Assembly (NCBI GenBank): GCA_036250225.1
Contig: JAPZLL010000001.1
Coordinates: 682,001-746,000, forward strand
DNA from: Cercophora sp. LCS_1
Lineage: Eukaryota; Ascomycota; Sordariomycetes; Sordariales; Lasiosphaeriaceae
Length of the DNA: 64,000 bases
Direction: 5' to 3'
Shown: in pieces, positions 1 through 10,808 of the stretch
Layout: the number at the start of each line of letters is the position of its first letter
How positions within the stretch are numbered: the first letter of the stretch is position 1
Program-made: the position numbers and the translations under genes
The notes under the pieces: generated by a model
The model's input: only the letters and a program-made list of their open reading frames with translations
What the model was told of the DNA's origin: nothing
Databases searched by the model: none

Positions 1-1
1 T

Positions 2-1846
2 GGTTGCTTCTTTCTCTGATACCTTGGTGCGCCCGAGCAGAAGACTTACGAAGGCCTTACAAGGACTCTTCTTTACCATATCCTCAAAAACAGGACCAAA
101 TTGATTCCCAAGCTGGTACCCAGCATGTGGAAAGACGTCACGAATTCAAGCCCTGGATCCACGATCCCGCTTCCCACATCCTCCGAGATTAAAGAAGCGT
201 TTGAGCTACTTTCTCGCGAACCAGTCAGAGTTTGTCTGTTCGTAGACGGGCTGGACGAGTACTCGGGGGATTTTCATCACGGAATCTCCTTTGTCGAATC
301 CATTTCGAGGCATGGCAACATCAAAGTCCTGGCTTCCAGTCGGCCGGAGCCTGACTTCGCCAACGCCTTTTCCAGAAATCCAATGTCACGAATGCAGGAT
401 CTCACCAAATCGGACATGGAGAATTATGTGGCTGACATCATGGGCCGCGACAACCACCTAAGATTGTCCCTCGAAAGGGACACACGGCCCCGAGCCCAGG
501 CACTGCTTGACACCCTCGTTGGCAACATGGAAGGCTGATGGTGTTTTTTTTGTGGATTGCCCTGGCGTGCCGATCGGTCCTCCAAGGCTGCTCAAGAGGT
601 GACCGGCTACCCGATCTGGAGAGCCGTGTGGCAGAGTTACCAAAAGAATTGGCTCCAATGTTTGCATACATGCTTCGGAAAGTCGACAAGCGATATCGGC
701 AAAGCTGTGCAAAGTATCTCCGCATTGGTCGCGAGGCCGTCACCAACGAACTCACGTCGGGTTCTCTTGTTCCTACACTCGGCTTGGCGCTCGTTGACGA
801 GCGTCATGACAATCTCATGGGATGTTCCGTGTTGTCCCAGACATACTCCAGCGTAGATGAGATGGAACATGTACGCAGAACCTTTCCTCCGCGTTTGAAC
901 ACATGCTGCGGCGGGCTACTCGAGGTCCTGTGGGACTTGACGAGACACAACAGCTCTGTTGTGGCGCCTTGGGAGCCTCGTAAAGATCCAATCCGGGATA
1001 CTCGGGTGGCCTTCATGCACCGATCGATTGTCGAGCTCCTCGATAGTCAAGAGGCCAGGGACCTGCAATGTCTTCAAATCCCAGCTCAAGAATTCGATCC
1101 TCGGATTACTCTGAGCTGCATGGCAGCGTATATGATTCAACTCGAGCCGACTCTGGAGAAATACCCTCGTAGCGTGTTCTGGCTGCTAAGAGGCCGATGT
1201 GGATGCACCAGGCCTGGCGAAAGACTCCCTCTCCGGCGTTCTGTCTGCGGTTCAGGCTTCGCCCTCACTTCGGCCAAAAGTGAAAGACTATTTCCAAGCC
1301 TTCGCTCCGGACACGGGCGGCACGATGGAGTCTCTGAAAAATACCATGGCACCTCTGCTTGCCGTGGAATTGGGCGCTCTGGAATTGGTCAAAGGGCAGT
1401 TTTCCTGTCACACAACGAAGGCGAGGGCAAATCGATTCCCCCTCCTTTACCATGCCATCCGCCGACCGCTGTTACAGAGGCTCACACACCCTTTCTTTTA
1501 TGAGTACAAGTTGCACCCAGAAATGATTCGGTTTCTCATCTCGGAGGGTTGTCAAGCCAACAGACCTATCGAAATTCCAACGAGGCAGATACAGGGCAGC
1601 CAGCCGGAAGCTGAATGGGATCTTCCACGATATTCTACGTGGAGTCCCGGTCCCATCACAACAACAGCCTGGGCTATTTGGATGGCCGATATCCTGTTCT
1701 AGGATTTGGAGAGAAACATAACGCCGCACGTTGAGGTGGCGGAGTGTCTGTTGGAGTCTGGCACCTGAGGCGGGGATTGGACGTTCGAATCACAGAAACA
1801 CCCCCGAGACTTTTATGAGAATCAATTCGTTCTTTATCGACTTTGA
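2..1846 (+). pseudogene. Decayed NACHT/NLR-type STAND NTPase
   Basis: This is the remnant of a fungal NOD-like receptor, cut by the left window edge. Three frames must be joined to read it. Frame 2 (about 26-537) carries GAPEQKTYEGL, a LLYHIL segment and a Walker-B-like CLFVDGLDEYSGD block followed by ASSRPEP. Frame 1 (about 540-1190) continues with FLWIALACRSVL, RVAELPKEL and AFMHRSIVELLDSQEA, the segment that normally follows NACHT in these proteins (DUF7791-like). Frame 2 resumes at about 1193 with LLYHAI and PEMIRFLISEG, ankyrin-like helices. Breaks: a frameshift between about 2 and 28, another at about 528-548 (an 8-T run lies here), another near 1185-1197, TAG at 1700-1702 and TGA at 1766-1768, after which homologous-looking sequence continues to TGA at 1844. 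The gaps are too short for introns. Sequencing error could explain single shifts but hardly all five. Intact family members act in non-self recognition and heterokaryon incompatibility. Confidence 0.7.
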
Positions 1847-2890
1847 TGCTTCCCGAGTTGTCGGGCTTTCGAGCTTGGAGGTTGAGGAGCTCAGGAGAAG
1901 GGGCCGACATGTTTTGGAAAAGCCAATCTCACTGACACAAGCACAGTCGTGGAGTTGATGAACGCCACGGGGCCCATCTGTTTGGCACAAAGCGGGCGAG
2001 GCGATAGGGGGGGTTCCGACCACCCACCCTTCTGTTACTGGATTTGCCACAGGTGTGCGCAATTACCCCTTTACCGCATCCGAAATAGACGGGCTTCGCC
2101 GCTTGTGAGCGCCGGGCGCTGGATCAGCCTCAGACGCCTCGTTGTTCTTTACCACATGATTCTCCGAAACCAAGTATAATATTGTAATCAATTCTTGATC
2201 AAACCCGTGCTGTACTATACAAAACACATTTCCAGGAAGCACAATAACGCCCATGAACTAATTACATCCAAGCATCTTTTCTCATCAAGCCAGGTAAGTG
2301 TTCGACTCATCAAATAGCCACCTTTTCCCCCCTCACCATCAAGGCCGTTTTTGTTGCCATGCCGCGATGCCTTCAATCCTATCTTGTATAAGGAAGCCTA
2401 TTCACCCAACCAGTCATAACGCTGATGCCTAGACAAGAAGAAGAAAAAATAACTGTTGTTACAGACAAAACTTTTAGTAGTGGACATGCATCCGCAAGGA
2501 GAAAGAGAGATATCACCGAGGGTGAAGAGAGAAACCAACAAGGCCGAGAGAAAGGAGAGAAGAGAGAGTAGGAGTGAACGTCTGAAAGGTCAAAAAAAAT
2601 GACAGATATGTAATAAACGCATCAATATACCATCCCTCATTTCCTTCGTTATATTCCCGATACATCATAGACATGACGCACAGCATTATTACCCCAGCAT
2701 AAGAATAACCCACGACAAGACCAAAACATTAAACATGTAGCATGAAAGCCACGAGTCCGGGTGCGTCGTCCAGCGTATGGATGAAGACCTAAAAGAACAG
2801 ATGTGAAGAAGTGAGAAACAATGGGACCAAGAAAGTGGACGATAGCGAGTGTGCAGATGGAGAGAGAACAACATTGGAGGGACAATGCTA
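1847..2890. other. Intergenic, no gene recognised
   Basis: This lies between the NLR relic and the 3' end of the next gene. Only short, unconvincing open frames occur. The stretch near 2430-2600 is purine-rich and probably belongs to the 3' UTR or terminator of the minus-strand gene that ends at 2891. Confidence 0.5.
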
Positions 2891-4348
2891 TCACTCGCAA
2901 TAGTCACTCGTTGGGTTGTGAACCCTCAGCCAGGCTTGCTTCTGAGCCTCACGTCTCGCAGCTGAATTGATTGGTTAGCACCCGTCACCATGACCGTCAG
3001 TGCGGGAAGTGCAGTGTAGGTACTCACCAGCCTCTCGTGCCTTCTCCTGATGCTTGGGCAAAACCCAGGGATAGAAACAATGGTCCGGAAACCGCTCCAC
3101 GAGGGACACCTCGCCTTCACGGACCTGGACTACGCGAGCCTTGTACATGACGCCATCGTAGGTGCTCCATGTGGGCTTGCTAAGGAGTGTGCCGATTTCC
3201 CGGTCGCCCGTTTTGACGTACTTCTCTTCGAGGTCTCTGCGCATCTTGGCCTCGAGAACCCACTCCTTTTGCTTGAGGTCGGCACCTGGGATCGGTCCAA
3301 GGACCAACTGCCCGTCCTCGGTGAGCACCGGTATCCGGGCGTTGGTGCGGTAGTACTTGCAGTTGAGACCCGTGTCGTCGCGAGTCCAGGGGAACCACAT
3401 GTTAAAGCGCTTCTTGATGGCCTTCCAGTCAAGTTTGAGGTCGACTTTGTGGTAGATGATGAAGCATTTCTCTTCCCATGTGTACTCTTTGTTGCTTCCC
3501 TTGCCTCTCTTCTTGCGGGATCCCTTGCCTGAACCGCCACCGGGGTGTCCTCTCGGGGCCTTCCCCACGAAGCTTCGACCTGGTTGAGAGTATGGCTCGA
3601 CATCGGAGTCTGAGTCACTCGCGTACATCGAGTCCATTACGGGCCGCGAAGACATGTGGTCTCGCTGGCGGGTTGGGGGAGGTATCGCGCCAGATGGCCT
3701 TGAAGGCGGTCGCTCAAAGACACCGTAGGGCTCGTATCGTCGACTTTCGTTTCGAGGCCTGTGGGAATGGTCGGCATTTGTGAACAAGCAGGCGCGCCTG
3801 CCTGGGACGGAGCGTGACCGAGAGCTTTGGCGATCCCGCACTTCAACCAGCTCAGAGATATTGGTCGGAATTGTTGGGACGGAATAGGAGCGACCTATAC
3901 GTGACTCAATGCCAGGGGCTGGGAAGGGGAACCCGGGACTTGATGGGCTGATGGGTGATAGTGAAGGTGTAGGGATTCCGCCAAAGAAAACCGGGGAGTG
4001 CCTGGCCATCTGCCATCCGCCCTGGTGTTGCAAGGCTGGCAACGGGATATCCTTCATGATATGGGAAATGGGTGGTAGTTGCTGAACCGGCTGCACATGA
4101 CTGGGAACCTGGAGACCAATGCGCAGACTTGCAGCATCTGGGATAGCCTCACGATCATCCCAGACGCAAGCTCGGGAACTAACAGCAAGCTGGCCGAGGG
4201 CCTCTGCGCAGATGCTCTCCGGTGATCGTTCGAGAGTCGTGGAAGTCGTATTACTGCTTGGATGGAACTGGGTTTGGCCCGCCCCGGGGGATGTGGGCGG
4301 CGAGAGAAATGCCATGTTGCCGATGCTAGGCAAGTTGAAGTCCTTCAT
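2891..4348 (-). CDS. Myb/SANT-like domain protein, uncharacterised
   Basis: Two exons: 4348-3028 and 2961-2891. The intron (3027-2962) has donor GTGAGT, a TGCTAACC branch site and an AG acceptor; splicing replaces an early stop with a 23-codon tail ending in SDYCE. The first ~280 residues are low-complexity, rich in Pro/Ser/Arg, with SPPTSPG and similar proline-directed sites. A basic run (GKGSRKKRGKGS) then leads into a compact domain at roughly 295-370 starting YTWEEKCFIIYHKVDLKLDW, followed by IKKRF and CKYYR. The Trp/aromatic spacing and the basic third helix resemble Myb/SANT or trihelix DNA-binding folds. The C-terminus is charged and helical (LKQKEWVLEAKMRRDLEEKY). Nuclear chromatin or DNA binding is an inference from these features; I do not recognise a characterised orthologue. 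The start has a clean in-frame ATG. Confidence 0.7.
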
Positions 4349-6661
4349 GGCGTGCTGTTCTGGGAGAGGCTAATGAGCGAGAGCTGGCGAAGATTCTATG
4401 TGCATTAAGATAGACACAGACTAGTGGAGGACAGAAGAAGAATATGAACTGAGCGTAGGTTAAGGATGTAGATGAAGGGGAAGATGCGCGTTGTGTGTGA
4501 ACCAGAGCGTCTGCTCCCGAGCCCGAAGCGCTCTTGACATACATATATGAAGAACAGGTCTGACTGACAGCCGGCATTGACCCTGACATCCTGAAGACGG
4601 TCCGTCTTGGTGACGATCTACCTGTCGCGCTTGCTTAGCTCGACTCATCCGCATCTGGGGCACTGTACATCGGGATAACACAGACATGATCGATCTGTAG
4701 GCTTAGCGAAGGGTGTGGGTGGGGACGGAACTCCTGCTGGGGGTACGGGGCCCGCAGGCGCGCCGACGGCACACCCATGTACGTGAAGGGGCGCCCAAAC
4801 GACAACCTTCCGGGCGACCGATCCTGCTAGATCTGTCCCACAGGAAAAGACGCCACCGAGAGACCAATTCAGCCTTTGCGGTCCAAGCACCAGGAGTTGC
4901 CAGCAGGGGTCTCGTCTGGAGCTGGATCAGCCTATCTTGGCTGGTGGACTCCACGCCAAAGGTCTCAGAGCAACGGCGGCTTGGTTGATCAGCGCCAAAT
5001 CAAGGAGGTCCAACGTCGTAACGGCGTTGTTGTTGCTAATCTTGTGGACCCTTATTGGCGCAGCCATCTCCGGCCGAACCATGGCCTTAGTGTGGTTTGT
5101 CGTGGCCTGTCGGGGACATCGGCGAGGTTCGTCCCGTATTTGCCAAGCGATGGGCTCCCGGTAGTCCAGAGCTTGACGCCAGGGAGGGCTATGTGTTCTT
5201 GGTGCGACAAGCCGGAGGGGGGGCAGAAGGAGGAAGACGCCAGCAAACGACGGGAAAGAAGGCATCTGACCCGGTTGGAAGCAAACTAACTTCAGCAGAG
5301 ACAGATCTGGATTCTCAGAGAACTGTCCGTTCGTGGTGTGACAAAGCAGACGACAAACCTTGTCAACAGGTTTTTGCTGCGAATAAGACTCGAGGTTTTG
5401 ACTCGGGTCGCTTCTGCGACCTCGATTCCTTGGTCGGGGACTCGAGCCAGCCGTCCCCAAGTGCTTGCGGCCGTTGATTCTCTTTCTGGTTGGCACTGCA
5501 GTTGACATGCAGCACGCTAACCTGGAGCCCTGCAGAATCCAAAGCTTAAGAAGTGGAGGGTCCTCAGAACATGTGCCTTCCTGGCAGATCTCCACACAAT
5601 GCTCCTTCCTTCCTTCATCCCATCCCAACCTCGCTGTCAAGCCAGGAACCAAACGTCAGTTTGAACCTTAATATGACATTGCCTCCTCAATATCGCTTTG
5701 CCTCACAAACCATAAAATTCGATGCCCTGCCATCCTACGCACTGGTTTTTGCAATGCCAAGCAGCGAAATCACGCAGGGAGAAAAAGGGAACGAGACCCG
5801 ATATTCGTCGGCCCGGAATTGGTGTGCCAAGTCGGTATGCGGTTTGGTGCAAGAGGATTGGTCGAGCTGAGATGCGCTAAGCTGCACCAACTTCTTAGCA
5901 TGGTTCAGCCTCAGGAGGTTCCCAGTCATGGAAGCGTCATCTCCCCGCATCACAGTTTCTCTTTGGTAAGAGCGAAGGTGATAATGGCTCTGCTTGCTTT
6001 TCGCGCCATTGCTCGCATAGTGCACTTATGCGATTTATACTTGTTGCACTGTCAGCCCGGATCGATTGCCACATGTGATTGTCATATTTCCCCGACCACC
6101 TCCCTCTTTCTTTCTTGGTGTCGTCTGTAGCGACAGGCCTATGACATTTCGTAACGCCAATGTCTAACCTTCGTTGCAGTCGCCTTATCTCGCATGGGTC
6201 GGAGGGATTGTTGCGCCAGCCAACTTGACTCGGCTCCCTCTTTTTCAACAAATCGATTTCACCCCAAATCGGTTGCCTTCTTGGTCTAGGCCCCCAGGTA
6301 GCGCCGCCGTGCCAGCCACTTGCCGTTGTTGTGACACCCAGCCTTGCCAGCTGCTGTCTTGGGGCGGGTGCGAGAGCCAGTGTAACTTGTACAGGGGGGT
6401 GTGAGGCTATCGTTACACTACAACCGTCATTCGGAGAATATCCAACGTCTCATTCCCATACGGCATTGGAATTGCCATGTTGACAGTCAAGGGTCCAAGT
6501 TGCATCAGGACGGGTGATCGCCAGGGGCCCAGTCAAGGGATGGAAATATGGTTGCCCGCAGCGAGGATCATGGACGAGAGGCCGATGCGATTTTCGACAA
6601 GTACCTCATCGTCGACGATGACAGGAAGGTGGTTTAAACCGCACGGTGCTCGCAGCGCGTT
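4349..6661. other. Intergenic 2.3 kb
   Basis: This holds the promoter and 5' leader of the Myb/SANT-like gene on the left and the 3' flank of tfc7 on the right. Open frames here (for example minus strand 4927-5652) have no domain-like or family-like sequence and I judge them non-coding. No RNA gene was recognised. Confidence 0.5.
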
Positions 6662-8161
6662 CTAGAGCCGAGAACCACCGACTGCGGTTTTGGATGCGGC
6701 ACTATCACTCCCCTCCGGCTCTTTGCTTCCGTTCTTACCTGTCCCCTCTACAACGACACCGAGTTCCCCAGAATCCAGGATGCTCTTCTCGGTAGGGGTT
6801 TTGAAAGATTCATCCCCAGAAAACCGCCTGTCAAGGATGTTAGCCGCACTCTTGACGGTGACCATATCGTGTTCTCGACACATCTAGGTGACAAAACAGG
6901 GCCAACAAAGCAGCTACTTACCAGCCTCGCTCCTCGCCGGCAGACAAGTGCGAGCAGTCACTGTTCAGAACGCAGTCCCACCCTCCCGACACTCCTCGGC
7001 CGCCTCTCCAGTTGGGACATCTGATCTGAGGATCTGCGTTGCGTGCAGGAGAGGCGCTCGTTGGACCAACCTCTGCCGTGCCCGCTTCCCCGCCAATCTC
7101 CGTTGCATCTACGCTGCGTTTGGGCGGTGGCGATGCGTGACCCCTTTCTGTACCCCTCCGTCGGTACATGCTCAGGCCGCATGTGAAGGCCTTGAAGTCC
7201 TCGGTGCTGATATCCTCGGGCATATTTCCCGTCAAGGCGCGGCCTAGCGCAATAATGGGAGCAGCATGAGAGCAGAGCAGGACAGCGCGGATCCCGTCTC
7301 TGTCGCACTCGGCGATCACAGACTCTAATGCCGTGGCCAGGCGGTCGTGCAGCTCGTCGACTTGCTCGCCCATGCGGTTCGGCACCACATACGGCTTATA
7401 CTCGTGGTCGAGAATGCCGGGGAAGTGCGTTTCCAGCACCTCCAGAGTTTCCGGTACGGGATGCTGAAACCGCGCTGCCCCATACCACTCCCCAATGCCG
7501 GTCTCTCCTCGGATCTTCAGACCATCACCTGTGTTGGCGGCGTGCTCTCCTGACGCAGGAGTAGGAGTAGCACTGCTGCCAGCTGTCTTGCGTACAAATG
7601 GCTCCACCGTCTGCAGACAGCGGTAGTATAGGCTAGAGTAGACGCGCTCGATGGGGGGGTTTGCGGAGACCAGCCACTCGCCTAGCTCCCTTGCCTGGTC
7701 GACACCGTGGGCGGTCAGAGCTGGGTCAGCGGCGCCGCCCGTAGGCGACCTGATAACTGCCGAATAGCTTCCGTTGGACGGGTCAACAAGCCAGTTGGAC
7801 CGGAACTAATAAGTTGGCGTCATCCATGTCAGCTACTACTTTGATTCCCGTCTCCGGACGCCACGCACGCGCGCACGCACGCACACCATTCTAGACACAC
7901 AAGTTCCGCATTCGCCATCTGTAACAGACAGCGCTGAACCTAATCTCCTTGACACTTGCCCAATAAGGCGCCGCCAATGTGGACCGGTGGCCTGGGGGGA
8001 CCGATGTGCACAACACAGTGGGCTGTCCGTGCCTCAGGCAGCTGATCCTGAACCGGTTCTCTCCCACACAACTGGTGAAACAAAACGAATGAAAAGAGAC
8101 TGCAAAAGGAAAAGTATCCACGCACCCCGTGGCGCGTAACGTAGATCACCTCTAGCGTCAT
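6662..8161 (-). CDS. tfc7: TFIIIC tau55-related subunit (histidine phosphatase fold)
   Basis: Subunit of RNA polymerase III factor TFIIIC, built on a phosphoglycerate-mutase/histidine-phosphatase fold; 361 aa, three exons: 8161-8126, 7805-6922 and 6827-6662. Exon 1 encodes only MTLEVIYVTRHG, so the catalytic RHG motif sits at the splice junction; exon 2 continues FRSNWLVDPSNG, the expected sequence after RHG in this family. Other marks are DPALTAHGVDQARELGEW, RVYSSLYYRCLQT, and LLCSHAAPI with the second catalytic His. The tau55-type C-terminal module GDCSHL-GEERGW continues across intron 2 as RFSGDESF. The intron 2 acceptor after CTTGACAG (branch GCTAAC) is chosen because the alternative upstream AG gives a stop. 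Intron 1 is 320 nt, long for this window, and contains an ACGC-type microsatellite near 7862-7883. Exon lengths sum to a multiple of three. Whether it still has phosphatase activity cannot be read from sequence. Confidence 0.8.
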
Positions 8162-8897
8162 TGCGTCGACTCTTGTACTTGTATGGATGTGATGTGTGTG
8201 CGTGTTTGTCGTCCGTGACCCGATCGGTTCGGGAGCGGAAACCGGTAAAGGGAATGTAACGAGACAGCGAGTGAGGAGGGGGGGCGCTCGGGGGCACAGA
8301 CGAAAAGGGACTGGCTGGCCAGGGAGAGCAGTGGCTTGCCAGCAGCGTCTCGTGTGTGCTGTGTGAGCTGAGCCCTCTTTTTGTCTGAGACAACGGTACA
8401 GTGCGTTGAAGTTTATGCTCAGCTTGTTGGTGGTCTCGATGCAGATGCAAGATGCAAGATGGGTGGTGATGCAGCTGAGAGGGAGGGAGGTTGGACGGTT
8501 GGTTGTGAGCAAAAAAAGGTCCTGGATGTCTCTCGAGAGGAGAAGAAAACGGGGAGAGTGAAACTTGGACCGATATTTCGGTTTTGGTGGTGGGAGTGGA
8601 ACAAGGTTAGGTTTGGAAAGTGTATAAAGCAAAAAAGTACGGTAAATCGTGCCCGATGTTTGAATTGGGACCTCCTTGGAAGCGTGGGGGCAGTGGGCCG
8701 AGGTTAACCTTGTCCCGTCCCTTGGAGAGAAACCCAGAACCAAGCAGAGCAGGCGGGGTAGGATAACCCTAACCCTTCTCCCCTGACCCCTTTACCCCTG
8801 AACCGTAAGACCGAGATGTCAACAAGAAGTGGGAAAAGTTTGGTATAGCCATTACAGTGTCCTACATACAACTAATAGCGTCACAGATACATCCACC
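8162..8897. other. Promoter region of tfc7 and 3' flank of the next gene
   Basis: This 736 bp contains the upstream region of tfc7 (minus strand) and the 3' end of the WGDFE-motif gene. A telomere-repeat-like motif lies at 8764-8777 (listed separately). No gene is seen. Confidence 0.5.
8764..8777 (-). promoter_or_regulatory. Telobox-like motif
   Basis: TAACCCTAACCCTT is two telomere-type repeats containing the AACCCTAA telobox. It is about 600 bp upstream of the tfc7 start and downstream of the neighbouring gene's stop. In fungi and plants such boxes are associated with ribosome and translation genes and with Rap1/Tbf1-like or Myb-telobox factors. Function here is inferred. Confidence 0.4.
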
Positions 8898-10808
8898 CTA
8901 CTTTGACCTCAACCGAGCTTCATATTCAACCCACCAGTTGCGACACTCTCTGTGTCCCCAAAACTCAACCCACCACTCTCCGAAACTGTCTTCCACCTCG
9001 TAGTCCACCTTGGAAACCCTCTCCTCCCTCTTCAGTCCACAAACCACGCACGCCTTTGGAGCGGTCGGAACACCCGACGCCGCACTCACTGCCATTGTTG
9101 TCTCTAGCTCCGGTACCCTCAAGGTCACATCTGCCTCCTTGGATGCATTCACGCTGGCGACGGCGCTTCGTAGTCTCCCAACCTGTTGCTTCCACACGGT
9201 GACAACTTCGGCCGCCTCGCGATCCTCCCTCGCCGCTTGCGTCTTGTCGACGCCTGCAAGCTTCATTCCCCGAGTCTTGGAGCTGGATGCAGCAGAGATG
9301 GACATGCTTTGCATGAGGAATTTGTCGCGGTGCCAACGCTGCTTTCGCCCGGCGATAATACGTCCCGCAACGGCAGCAAGCGCGAGATAGCCTTTGAGAA
9401 AGGTCACTGTCGAGGCGTCTGCTAAGACGCGTTGCTGGCTTGCAGCTGGAAGGGAGGAGACGGGCTTGAAAAGGGAGTTTGTAGCGAGCGGTAGAAGAGA
9501 GGGGAAAATAGAGAGGAGGATTGAAGGTGGAGGGATGTTAGTTGGAGGAGGCGAGGATGATGACGGCGGGGGGTTGCTTTTGGTTACTGGCAGCGCCGAA
9601 GGAGCTGGTTGCTGAGAGGGGGTATCCCAAGCATCCCAATCCCAGTCTGAGGTCGACTGGGTAGCTTGAGGTGCGGCTTGCTTGGGCTTTGAAGGATTGG
9701 TTTTCGGCTTTGCTGTAGGAGTGTCCTTGAACCCCGACCAGTCATCGCCAAAGCCGTCATTTTCGATCGAGGGCCAGGCGGTTACAGGAGTGGGTGAGGC
9801 CTCTTTTTTGGTTTCCTTGGGAAACTCGGACGCAAGAGGTGTTTTGACCTTGAGCTGCTTCATGGCCTCAGGTTTTCGGTTCTGGAACGAGCCATACGGT
9901 GATTTTGGCGCTTGAGGGTAAGGCAGTCCGTTGTCGAGGGCGGCAGCCGATAACATGAGTCCCGGTGGCTGCTTTTTTGGAGGCGGTGCATGTTTTCCCA
10001 GGCCTAGCAAGTCTAGGTCGGATAGAGCTGAGCTTAAAGCTGGCGCGGGAACTGAAGTTTGCGGTTGTGTTGTGCTGACGCCTGTCTCGAAGTCTCCGAA
10101 TTCGTCATCTTCATCGACAACATCACTTTGAAGCTCAAAGTCGTCGGCATCGAAGAGAACATTAGGATCGTGGTTTTGTACTAGCTTTGGTACCACTTTC
10201 ACCGCAGCCTGGGTCGCCGCAGCCTGGGTCGCCGCAGCCTTAGCTTCGGCTTTCTTTACCCAAGATGGTGGTTCTTGCCACGGTTCAAGCTTGGGTTCCA
10301 AATTAAGGTCAACCAGCTTGTTGGTCATCAAATCAATGGTTGATGCTCGTGTGACTCGAGTCCTCACTTGGGGCGGCTCGACATTCGGTCTTGGGACTGT
10401 GGGTGGCGGTTGGGGTGCATCGTTGGTCGCGACCTCAAAGTCACCCCATGCATCATCATCTTCGTCTGGAAATCCGCTCGCGCTTTGCCCCGCTTGGGAT
10501 GATTGAGTTCCAGCAAGTCCGCTCAAGTCGCCCCAAACTCCGGTTGCCTGGGCTTGAGGCTGGCTGGCTTGGGTTCCTGACCAGGTGTTCCATGCCGGTT
10601 GTTGGCTGGCCGCATGTTGCTGAAGAGATGGCCATTTTGGTGAGGGTTGGCTGTTTTGCGGCGCAGGAGCAGCGGCGGGTGACGAAAGAAACGAAAATGG
10701 ATCATTGGTAGTAGCCAAAGATGGGAATTGTTGTGGTGCGTTGTGATTTTGCTGAGGTTTCGAAGATTGAGATGTGCCCTCGAACGCGGCAAATAGGTCG
10801 GCTGACAT
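8898..10808 (-). CDS. WGDFE acidic-motif protein, AP-1/clathrin accessory-like
   Basis: A single exon of 636 aa; the start is the ATG giving MSADLFAAFEG (an upstream in-frame GTG is ignored). The N-terminal two-thirds are disordered and carry repeated acidic aromatic motifs: DDDAWGDFE, DDEFGDFE, DGFGDDWSGF and DWDWDAWD. Motifs of this [DE]x(W/F)GxF type bind the ear domains of AP-1 gamma and GGA clathrin adaptors, so a role in Golgi/endosome trafficking is my inference. The C-terminal third is more ordered: a hydrophobic stretch (LKGYLALAAVAGRIIAGRKQRWHRDKF in part), a helical region, and CVVC followed about 30 residues later by HRECRNWW, a possible zinc site. An Ala/Thr/Gln run comes from a 15-bp DNA repeat. 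Relatives in other fungi may carry kinase-like names, but I see no kinase motifs. It is divergent from the TBC gene with 619 bp between starts. Confidence 0.75.
   Translation of the reverse strand: MSADLFAAFEGTSQSSKPQQNHNAPQQFPSLATTNDPFSFLSSPAAAPAPQNSQPSPKWPSLQQHAASQQPAWNTWSGTQASQPQAQATGVWGDLSGLAGTQSSQAGQSASGFPDEDDDAWGDFEVATNDAPQPPPTVPRPNVEPPQVRTRVTRASTIDLMTNKLVDLNLEPKLEPWQEPPSWVKKAEAKAAATQAAATQAAVKVVPKLVQNHDPNVLFDADDFELQSDVVDEDDEFGDFETGVSTTQPQTSVPAPALSSALSDLDLLGLGKHAPPPKKQPPGLMLSAAALDNGLPYPQAPKSPYGSFQNRKPEAMKQLKVKTPLASEFPKETKKEASPTPVTAWPSIENDGFGDDWSGFKDTPTAKPKTNPSKPKQAAPQATQSTSDWDWDAWDTPSQQPAPSALPVTKSNPPPSSSSPPPTNIPPPSILLSIFPSLLPLATNSLFKPVSSLPAASQQRVLADASTVTFLKGYLALAAVAGRIIAGRKQRWHRDKFLMQSMSISAASSSKTRGMKLAGVDKTQAAREDREAAEVVTVWKQQVGRLRSAVASVNASKEADVTLRVPELETTMAVSAASGVPTAPKACVVCGLKREERVSKVDYEVEDSFGEWWVEFWGHRECRNWWVEYEARLRSK
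10203..10240. repeat. 15-bp tandem repeat in coding sequence
   Basis: The unit CGCAGCCTGGGTCGC occurs twice, followed by a partial third copy. It lies within the WGDFE-motif gene, where it encodes an Ala/Thr/Gln-rich run on the minus strand. Confidence 0.85.

Noticed and set aside
540..1200. Introns as the explanation of NLR frame changes
   Set aside because: Homologous-looking sequence is continuous across the breaks with no space for an intron, and the C-terminal stops are in frame.
4927..5652. 241-codon minus-strand open frame upstream of the Myb/SANT-like gene
   Set aside because: No domain, motif or codon pattern like its neighbours; sequence reads as chance in GC-rich promoter DNA.
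6828..6883. tfc7 third exon starting at the ATG after CACCTAG
   Set aside because: Joining there yields a stop (TG+A) and loses the expected GEERGW-RFSGDESF continuity; the later CTTGACAG acceptor restores it.
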